Assembly (NCBI RefSeq): GCF_001704415.2
Contig: NW_017189517.1
Location: forward strand, 3,731,167 to 3,795,166
From: Capra hircus
Taxonomy: Eukaryota; Chordata; Mammalia; Artiodactyla; Bovidae
Length of the DNA stretch: 64,000 nt
Direction: 5' to 3'
The notes under the pieces were generated by a model that was given only the letters and a program-made list of their open reading frames with translations, was not told where the DNA came from and did not search any database. Position 1 is the stretch's first letter; every line of letters begins with the position of its first letter. The translations under genes and the position numbers were made by a program. Shown here piece by piece: positions 57,040-64,000 of the stretch.

Positions 57040-57347
57040 CATTCTTTTTAATTCATATTAATTGGAGGATAATTACTTTACAATATTGTGATGGTCTCTG
57101 CATAGATCAACATGAATTGGCGACAGGTATACATGTGTCCCCTCCCTCCTGAATCCCCCTTCCACCTCCCTCCCCATCCCACCACTCTAGGTTGTCACAG
57201 AGCACTGACTTTGGGTTCCCTGTGTCATACATCAAACTCACACTGGCTATCTATTTTACATATGGTAATGTATATGTTTTAGTGCTACTCTCTCAAATCA
57301 TCCCACCCTCTTCTTTTCCCACTGTGTCCAAAAAATTTTAATTTATT
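57040..57347 (-). mobile_element. artiodactyl L1 3' UTR fragment
   Basis: 'ttggaggataattactttacaatattg', 'atcaacatgaattggcgacag', 'ctaggttgtcacagagcac' and 'catacatcaaactcacactgg' are reversed L1 3' UTR blocks of the older ruminant type, like those at 10640-10850 read in the other direction. Confidence 0.85.
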
Positions 57348-57349
57348 GA

Positions 57350-57475
57350 CGGTGCTAAGTCTCTTCAGTTTTGTCTGACTCTTTATGACTGCATGGACTG
57401 TAGCCCATCAGGCTCCTCTGTCCATGGGATTCTCCAGGCAAGAATACAGGAGTGGGTTGCCATGTCCTTCTCCAG
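57350..57475 (-). mobile_element. SINE (Bov-A unit), truncated
   Basis: BovB-like unit 'gtgctaagtctcttcagttttg' to 'ccatgtccttctccag' only; the tRNA head is missing. It is followed by the target-site copy of the next SINE. Confidence 0.88.
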
Positions 57476-57490
57476 CATTTACTGTATAGA

Positions 57491-57708
57491 AAGAAAAGAA
57501 AGTGAAGTCGCTCAGTCATGTCCAACTTTTTGCGACCCCATGGACTGTATCCTATCAGGCTCCTCTGTCCATGGGATTTTCCAAGCAATAGTACTGGAGT
57601 GGATTGCCATTTCCTTCTCCAGGGGATCTTCCCGACCCAGGGATCAAACCCGGATCTCCCACATTGTAGACAGATGCTTTACCATCTGAGCCACCAGGGA
57701 AGTCCTTG
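57491..57708 (-). mobile_element. Bov-tA SINE
   Basis: Complete minus-strand SINE with a 13-bp TSD, tttactgtataga, at 57478-57490 and 57709-57721. It inserted right beside the truncated SINE at 57350-57475, giving a same-strand SINE pair. Confidence 0.94.
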
Positions 57709-57721
57709 TTTACTGTATAGA

Positions 57722-58324
57722 CAGACACATAGACACTTATTTTGGCTGCACATCAATTTTGCCTCTAAAAATGCTGTGTTCTACTAGCTACCTCTATAAC
57801 TTTCTGCAAGTCAGGATCCCTTAGCTGCCACTGCAACCTGGCCACTCATTATGAATATTATATCTACCACCTTGCTTCTGATATTAAGCTCTACCATGTG
57901 ACCTCCTTTTTTTTTTTCAGAATCCAGTCACCCCATTGTTATCAATGAGTCTGTTTTTAGATGTGGCCTACAGATGTCACCCCCACCAAACTTGATAGTC
58001 AAACTGGTGTCCCTTTCATTGCTACTTTCATTATTACTTTGGTAAGGATGCATTCCCAGGGTCTGCAGTGTGACACAACCATCTGGAAAGTTTTCCTGCT
58101 TTGTGCGGGGTTTCCCAGGTGGTGCTAGTGGTAAAGGAGCTTCCCCAGCAGCGTTTTGCCACAGTATCGCAGAATCCTTGCATGGATGTTAAATCTTGTA
58201 ATGTGAGAGGTTGTTCTCAAATTGATGTGGTCTGCCTTGTCTCACTTTAAGTTTCACTACTGTCATCTAGCATCCTCAGAAAACATAGTCCTGTGCATCT
58301 TTTCCTGGCTTCTCATGGTAATAA
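57722..58324. other. mostly unassigned; small SINE-head scrap
   Basis: 58106-58145 ('gggtttcccaggtggtgctag', then 'tggtaaaggagc') resembles the tRNA-like head of Bov-tA on the plus strand and nothing more of the SINE follows. T11 at 57908-57918. No gene. Confidence 0.45.
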
Positions 58325-58545
58325 TAACAATTCCTAAATGCTGAGATATTTATGTAAAAATCATATAACCCTCACAGTAAGCTTTGCAATATAGACATCA
58401 CTGTTCATGTTATAGGCAGAAACAATAAGGCATATAGGGATTAAGTAGCTTGTCCAAGGTCACACCCTGAATATGTCAATCTCATCCTGAGTCAAATTCT
58501 CAACAGTACTCTTCACTGATTCAGGAAACCAACTGATAAGTGGTA
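58325..58545 (-). mobile_element. MIR SINE, reversed
   Basis: 'atataaccctcacagtaagc', 'attaagtagcttgtccaaggtcacacc' and 'gagtcaaattctcaacag' match the reversed MIR core with its 'cttgcccaaggtcacac' signature. Confidence 0.78.
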
Positions 58546-59194
58546 GATCTAGACAAAACGATGGTTTCTTGACTCTAGTATAATTTTCTAGTCATTATAT
58601 CATCACTTGAATGATCAAATTACTAAAATTTTAACTATCTGATTCAGCTTTATTAACTTAATCTTCATGCATACTTTGTATGAGATAAAATAATGTAATA
58701 AGTATAGTGAAGTTCATGAAGGAAAATGTATATGGAAAAATATCTGTTAAATTGTTAACCATGTCACCAATCAGAGCTTTTTCCCGGCCACATTGCATAC
58801 AGATTTACCCTTCAAAGGCTGGACCATTTCAACTTATGTCTATGAAAGAGCCAACATAGGTCAGCTATTAAGGACACATAGTTGAATGGGGATCAAAATC
58901 TATAATTCAAAGATCCAGAAGCCTGTGTAAGCCATTAAATATAAAGGTCAAAATCATAATTTATACTTCACTTTTTCTTCTAGTACAGTTTACACTAAAA
59001 TTATGTTAACACTTGTGGCTTCAGGGCAGTCAAGGTCACCTGACCTACCAGCAACTTGAAAAGCTGCTATTTGGCAAAGGAGAGTTAGAAGCCTCAGAGA
59101 CAACCAGTTTTTATAAACTTTGCCCTGTCATGGATGAAAGCAAAATATGTAGAAGTCCACCTTGGGTTAGAAAACCCAAGAGAGGCCCTGTGTT
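58546..59194. other. no gene called
   Basis: A 63-codon frame (59013-59204) follows a 'tggcttcag' that resembles a splice acceptor, and its start looks more protein-like than the surroundings, but there is no recognised domain, no donor-bounded exon and no partner exon. I leave it uncalled. Confidence 0.35.
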
Positions 59195-59505
59195 ATTTTT
59201 TTAATAATTTATTTAAAATTTTTATTTATTTATTTTTGGTTGCTCTGGGTCTTTGATACTCACCCAGGTTTTCTCTAGTTGCTGTGAATGGGGGCTACTC
59301 TCTAGTAGTGGTGCACGGGCTTCTCATTGTGGTGACTTCTCTTCTTGCAGAGCATGGGCTGTGGGGCACACAGGCTCAGTAGTTGTGGCCCAGAGACTTA
59401 GTTGCTCCACAGCATGTGGAACCTTCCTGGATTAGGGATTAAACCTGTGTCTCCTGCATTGGTGGGGTGGATTCTTAACCACTGGGCCCCAAGGAATTCC
59501 CCTAT
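59195..59505 (-). mobile_element. CHR-type SINE, long form
   Basis: Reversed CHR SINE: TTTA-rich tail, 'tttctctagttgctgtgaat', 'gggcttctcattgtggtgac', 'cagtagttgtggccc', 'cttagttgctccacagcatg', 'ttcttaaccactgggcccc'. It is longer than the other two CHR copies because more of the repeated body is kept. Confidence 0.88.
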
Positions 59506-59534
59506 GTTATTAATTGCAATATTGTCATAGAGCT

Positions 59535-59762
59535 ACAAGGACTTCCCTGGTGACTTCCCTGGTGACAATTCTTTTCAGATGGTAAAGAATCTGCCTGAAA
59601 TGCAGGAGATGTGGGTTTGATCCCTGGATTGGGAAGATCCCCTGGAGAAGGGAATGGCACCCCATTCCAGTATTCTTGGAGAATTCCATAGACAGAGGAG
59701 CCTGGCAGGCTACAGTCCATGGTGTTGCAAAGAGCCAGATGCAACTGACCAACACTTTCACA
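59535..59762 (+). mobile_element. Bov-tA SINE with head duplication
   Basis: Plus-strand SINE from the head to 'gcaactgaccaacactttc'. The first 12 bases of the head, acttccctggtg, are duplicated in tandem (59541-59552 and 59553-59564). Similar flanks 'catagagcta' (59526) and 'catagagtta' (59761) are a probable TSD with one mismatch. Confidence 0.92.
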
Positions 59763-61079
59763 TAGAGTTATGCCTCCCAAAGCTTTCAAAATATTGAGAC
59801 AACACAAAAATATTCATGTGAGGGAACATTTATTCTAAGGTTAGTAAAATCAGCAGTTGGTGTAGTTGACATGAGAAGGGGATATTTTGAAATGTGCCAC
59901 TGATTCCTGTAATTCTGCAGATCTAAAATAATTCAGTCTTGAAGTAAAAGGTGAATTTTAAGCACATACCAGAATAGAAAGAGACCTGATGCTCGGAAAG
60001 TCATGTTCACTCTTCAGGCCTGATTTTCTTCAGCAGTAAAAGGCAGTGATCTCAAGAGCCCTTTCTAACTCAAGAAAAGCTAGGACTGCCAAGAAATAAC
60101 TTTGCTGTTTTGGACATATGAATGTTTTCATGAAGTCTTTAAAGTGATTGATAAAATATCCCCCTTTTATAGGGTTGTTGTGTGGAGCTCCCGTGAAAGA
60201 AGTTCCTCAAAGGAGGGACTACGATCCTGCTTTCTCACAAGTGGGAGAAAGTTCAGAACATGCTAATTGGACAAGCTTGAAATTCCAGAGATCTGCAAAT
60301 GAAACAAGTGCAAATGGAACTGGTGATAATTGATGGCTAATTATGCAAGCAGTAACACACCCCAGGGTATGAGCCTGTCTGCCAATACATACAAGCATTG
60401 GGTGGGAGTTTATTAGCAGGCAAACACACACCCAGGAGGTTATACTGTGCAGAGCAAATGCTTTTGAACACATAATGTGGTTTCAAGTACAGTGCAAGAT
60501 TCTGAAAGCATATTAGTACCTAAAATGGTTCAATGTGGATCAAGTGCACATGCAGAGTTCAGAAGAAAATTCTGTTGGCTGTCCCCCTTGAATCCCTTTT
60601 TCAATACTTCTCATCATTCTGACCTCTCCCCCTACACGTTATAAATCCAGAAAACCCATTTTGAAAAATACAAAATGCTTCCATTTGCCTTTGAAACTCA
60701 ATTGGAATGAACTGAATTAGCCGTGAGTGAGGATTCATAGGGTGATGCCAGGAAAATGATTTTCCCATGAAAGGTAAAGTATATTTGACCAGTCTGTAGC
60801 GAATGGTTTCTTAGACTCTTGACTCTGATGCTGGAGCATAGTGCCAGGGATTGCTATTAATGATGACAGCCAGAAGACCAATGTCCTTAAGCTGAGAAGA
60901 AAATTGAAAGAAAATGATGGAAAGGCCAGGTTATTAGTTTCATTTTGTTTTGCTTTTTGCATAGCAAGAATGTCACTAGATTGCACAGATGGGCCAGCTT
61001 TCCCAATTGAGTATCAGGGAAGAACTGGTCCGATGCAGACTAATTGAGACCACTGGTGAATGACTTCATATTCAAATTA
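59763..61079. other. 1.3 kb mostly unique DNA, no gene called
   Basis: There is no ruminant transposon in this stretch. 59970-60090 vaguely resembles an old MIR-type SINE. Frames of 61-84 codons at 60148-60333, 60473-60219, 60986-60735 and 60841-61047 have no recognised domain. It is the longest clean stretch in the last 10 kb. Confidence 0.4.
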
Positions 61080-61780
61080 TGACCAGAAGCCCATCACTTC
61101 CACTGCCTTCACTGTTCCCTACTCCGGATCACCATAATCTCTCAGCTGGAGGACGGCTAGAGCTGCATGATTGCTTCCAACCTTGTCCCCAATCATTCTG
61201 TCCTCAACACATTAGCCAGAGTGATTCTGTCAAAATACAAGTCAGATGATGCCAGTCCTGCTCCAGATGCTCTGAGGGCTTTCATCTCATTCAAAGTGAA
61301 TGCCCAATACTTGTAATGGCTACAAACCACAAGTACCATGTCCGGTGACCTCTCTGACTTCTGTTCTTCCCTATGATTTTCTGTGCTCGCTCTGTCTAGC
61401 CATGCTGGCCTGTTTTAACTTCCCATTTCCACTGTCAGAACATTCCTTTTTCAGCTATATGGCTTGCTCTTTTACCCCCATCAGTACTTTGCTTAAATAG
61501 TATGTTCTTAGTGAAGTTTTCCCTGATCATCTTACCAGCATAAAATTGTAAACTATCCCACATTCCCTACCTAATTTCCTGCATTATTATTGCTCATAGT
61601 ACTTGTGAATTTCTAATGTATAACTCAATTTTCAGTTATTTGTTTCCACCAGAATGTAAGTTCCACGAAGGCACAGATTATGTCTGATTAGTTGATTGTT
61701 ATAATTCCAATACAATTGAAAAGAGCCTTGCACATCTCTTCAGTGTCACTTGATTCAACCTAATATTGTTATTAGATAAA
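61080..61780 (+). mobile_element. L2 LINE, 3' region
   Basis: L2 block order is visible: 'cacattagccagagtgattctgtc', 'aagtcagatgatgccagtcctg', 'tctagccatgctggcctgtttt', 'gaagttttccctgatcatctta' and 'ccagaatgtaagttccacgaaggcacagatt'. The last is the L2 3' signature. No coding capacity remains. Confidence 0.8.
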
Positions 61781-61788
61781 CAGAAAGA

Positions 61789-61950
61789 TGTTCCCTTATG
61801 GCTCAGACGGTAAAGAATGTGCCTGCGGTGCAGGAGACCTGGGCTCAATCCCTGGGTCAGAAAGATCCTCTGGAGAAAGGAATGCCGACCGACTCTAGTA
61901 TACTTGCCTGGAGAATTCCATGGACAGAGGACGTGACTGAAGCAAGTGAC
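61789..61950 (+). mobile_element. Bov-tA SINE
   Basis: Plus strand: head 'gttcccttatggctcagacgg', B-box region 'gggctcaatccctgg', body to 'ggacgtgactgaagcaagtg'. The BovB-like end is shortened by an internal deletion after 'ggacagagg'. Confidence 0.9.
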
Positions 61951-62559
61951 GATGCAGGCTGAGAGTGCTGGTCAAATCTTTCAAAATTATCTTGTGTTTG
62001 TGAAAATCATTAGGTTCAGAAAAATATATAGATTTTCTCATAAGACAGATCATATGTGAACATAAAGATGAAAACAGTTTTCTAGCTATATAATCAATGT
62101 GGGTGTCAGTGCTTCCAAAATTATGCACCAGACTTCAATAGAGGCTTTTACAAAGAATAAAACTCATGGTCTAACACACTCAAGGTGATGACTGAAGTTC
62201 AACCCAGATGAAACACCTTCTTTCTATTTATCTGATAACTATATTAGTTTGAACCAAGTGACATTGATATTTGACAGTTTCTGACCTAACAAGTGGTGAT
62301 TTCATATATTTCAAATGAATACTTCCTGAAAAACATGAATCATTCATTTTACTACCTTCCAAAAAGAAGCACTATTCTTGGGAAGACTCTGTCAGTCACC
62401 TTGGAAGAAACTGTCCTATCTCATGCCCAGCCTTGATTATTTTCAACTCTAGTTGCTTTCAACTTGTACACTGCTCTAAGCAAATATATCCAGAAAGTAT
62501 GTTAATTTCACTCAAAATATAAAGTAAAATCCATGGCTCTTGGATTTTACTTTGAAAGT
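61951..62559. other. no gene seen
   Basis: AT-rich sequence without recognised repeat or gene. Confidence 0.45.
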
Positions 62560-63040
62560 GGTTGAACTAGTTAAGCTTTTTCTGTTACAAGTAATAGAAA
62601 CCCAACTCAAAATGAACTAGCTTAAGGAAAATGGGGATTCATTGGCTCATAAACTGAGAAATACACAAATTGAAATGTTGAGTCTAGAGGCTCAAATCCT
62701 CTCTCACCACCTCTTTGTTTTACTTGACTGCATTCTGCATAGATGTGCTCTACAAAGGATGGGGAAGATGGCTACAGATATCTCTATATTCACATTTTGC
62801 TTAGTTAATCTAGTGGAAAGATTTCTTTCCATTTCTGCATCTTAGGGAAGATACTAATTATTTCTCAATGGGTCTGGTATCCACTCCTGGATCAAGATTG
62901 TACCAAGGATGGAGTACAGTGATTGGCTCAGCCTGGGTCCTGTGTTGAGGTAGGGATGCGGGTTTGTGGAATCTTTGTGCATTAGTGTAAACGACAAGCA
63001 TTGTTAGGACCTCAAGTAGTAGAGAATAAGTGCTTCAAAG
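62560..63040. repeat. possible ancient interspersed repeat, family uncertain
   Basis: 'aagtaatagaaacccaactcaaaatgaactagcttaag', 'gattcattggctcataaactgag', and later 'gtgattggctcagcctgggtcctgtg' together recall an old mammalian interspersed repeat I have seen elsewhere but cannot name with confidence. No coding content. Confidence 0.35.
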
Positions 63041-63057
63041 AAAAGGTTTAGCTCTTT

Positions 63058-63156
63058 TAAAAAAAAAAAAAAAACTGAGATATAGTTGTTATACATTATA
63101 TGTTACAGTTGTACAACATTAGTGATTCAAATTTTGAGGTTATATTCCATTGGTTT
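63058..63156 (-). mobile_element. L1 3'-end fragment
   Basis: After an A17 run, 'ctgagatatagttgttatacattatatgttacag' and 'gtacaacattagtgattcaaa' follow the reversed 3' end of artiodactyl L1 (as at 43255 and 46830). It stops where the BovB starts. Confidence 0.6.
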
Positions 63157-64000
63157 TATGACGACCTACAAGACCTTTTAGAACTAACACCCAAAAAAGA
63201 TGTCCTTTTCATTATAGGGGACTGGAATGCAAAAGTAGGAAGTCAAGAAACACCTGGAGTAACAGGCAAATTTCTCCTTGGAATGCGGAATGAAGCAGGG
63301 AAAAGGCTAATAGAGTTTTGCCAAGAAAATGCACTGGTCATAGCAAACACCCTCTTCCAACAACACAAGAGAAGACTCTACACATGGAAATCACCAGATG
63401 GTCAACACGAAAATCAGATTGATTATATTCTTTACAGTCAAAGATGGAGAAGCTTTATACAGTCAACAAAAACAAGACCAGGAGCTGACTGTGGCTCAGA
63501 TCATGAACTCCTTATTGCCAAATTCAGGCTCAAATTGAAGAAAGTAGGGAAAACCACTAGACCATTAAAGTATCACCTAAATCAAATCCCATATGATTAT
63601 ACAGTGGAAGTGAGAAATAGATTTAAGGGCCTAGATCTGATAGATAGAGTGCCTAATGAACTATGGAATGAGGTTCGTGACAGGATCAAGACCATCCCCA
63701 TGGAAAAGAAATGCAAAAAAGCAAAATGGCTATCTGGGGAGGCCTTACAAATAGCTGTGAAAAGAAGAGAGGCGAAAAGCAAAGGAGAAAAGGAAAGATA
63801 TAAGCATCTGAATGCAGAGTTCCAGAGAATAGCAAGAAGAGATAACAAAGCCTTCCTCAGTGATCAGTGCAAAGAAATAGAGGAAAACAACAGAATGGGA
63901 AAGACTAGAGATCTCTTCAAGAAAATTAGAGATACCAAGGGAACATTTCATGCAAAGATGGGCTCGATAAAGGACAGCAATGGTAGGGACCTAACAGAAG
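63157..64000 (+). mobile_element. BovB, plus strand, running off the window
   Basis: A 5'-truncated BovB starts in the EN domain ('tatgacgacctacaagacc') and continues through the linker to the window edge. Its 3' half, tail and any TSD lie outside. It interrupts an L1 3' fragment. Confidence 0.92.
63157..64000 (+). pseudogene. BovB EN and linker, 281 codons open to the window end
   Basis: Reading from TAT at 63157 I find no stop codon to 64000. Motifs kept: FIIGDWNAKVG, HENQIDYIL (the Asp lost in the 18253 copy is present), SDHELLIAKFRLKL, then the basic linker (MEKKCKKAKW, KRREAKSKGEKERYKHL, GKTRDLFKKI). A 15-base in-frame deletion after NEVRD removes five residues compared with the copy at 3600-3650. 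The N-terminus of EN is missing through 5' truncation, so it is a remnant even if the rest is intact. The unread 3' part decides how much RT is open. Confidence 0.88.

Noticed and set aside
59013..59204. Possible exon after a splice-acceptor-like site
   Set aside because: No polypyrimidine tract of note, no donor, no recognised domain and no partner exon nearby.

Overview
The window is nuclear DNA of a ruminant, most likely a bovid (cattle, buffalo, sheep or goat type). It carries BovB (RTE-clade LINE), ruminant L1 (L1-BT type), tRNA-derived Bov-tA / Bov-A2 SINEs and CHR-type SINEs side by side, on a background of old mammalian repeats (MIR, L2, MLT1, degenerate L1/HAL1). I see no host protein-coding gene, tRNA gene, rRNA gene or CRISPR array. 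Essentially all longer reading frames are remnants of LINE ORFs or antisense shadows of them. The window reads as an AT-rich, gene-poor intergenic (or very large intronic) segment. The species within Bovidae cannot be fixed from this sequence alone. Family names come from remembered consensus features, not from a database search.

Layout. (1) 1-11000: an ancient plus-strand L1/HAL1-type element interrupted by a BovB (3341-5520) and by a 5'-truncated L1 (5739-10855). That L1 is interrupted by a minus-strand BovB (6634-9220), which is itself interrupted by a 1.65-kb solo endogenous-retrovirus LTR (6986-8640). Target-site duplications (TSDs) of 12, 10 and 6 bp order these events. (2) 11000-13330: CHR SINE, an internal BovB scrap, an unassigned stretch and a SINE. 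(3) 13330-23685: an ancient minus-strand L1 reaching its 5' region, carrying a short L1-BT 3' end, a BovB with a twin-priming-like 5' inversion (15016-17926, with an L1-BT inside it), a SINE and a nearly full-length BovB (18253-21684). (4) 23685-36668: mostly old or unique sequence with MIR, L2, MLT1, several SINEs, two BovB pieces and a second putative LTR (33125-33805). (5) 36668-39968: another nearly full-length BovB. (6) 39968-48720: unique DNA with two L1 3' ends and SINEs. (7) 48720-53830: an ancient L1 holding an older L1-BT 3' end, which holds a younger L1-BT with a 5' inversion and a 15-bp TSD; a BovB/Bov-tA chimera lies beside it. (8) 53830-64000: short L1 3' ends, SINEs, MIR and L2, then a BovB that runs off the window with 281 open codons.

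How the parts relate. Autonomous LINEs of two clades are present: L1, with A-tails, and BovB/RTE, with a short GAACT-repeat tail. The SINEs depend on them, and Bov-tA / Bov-A2 share their 3' end with BovB. All recognisable LINE coding regions are 5'-truncated, frameshifted, inverted or cut by the window edge, so none is a complete autonomous element here. The most informative features are the nested insertions with readable TSDs, two independent 5' inversions (one in BovB, one in L1), one BovB/SINE chimera with a single outer TSD, and two L1 copies sharing an unusual short 3' end. I found no sign of an undescribed gene system.
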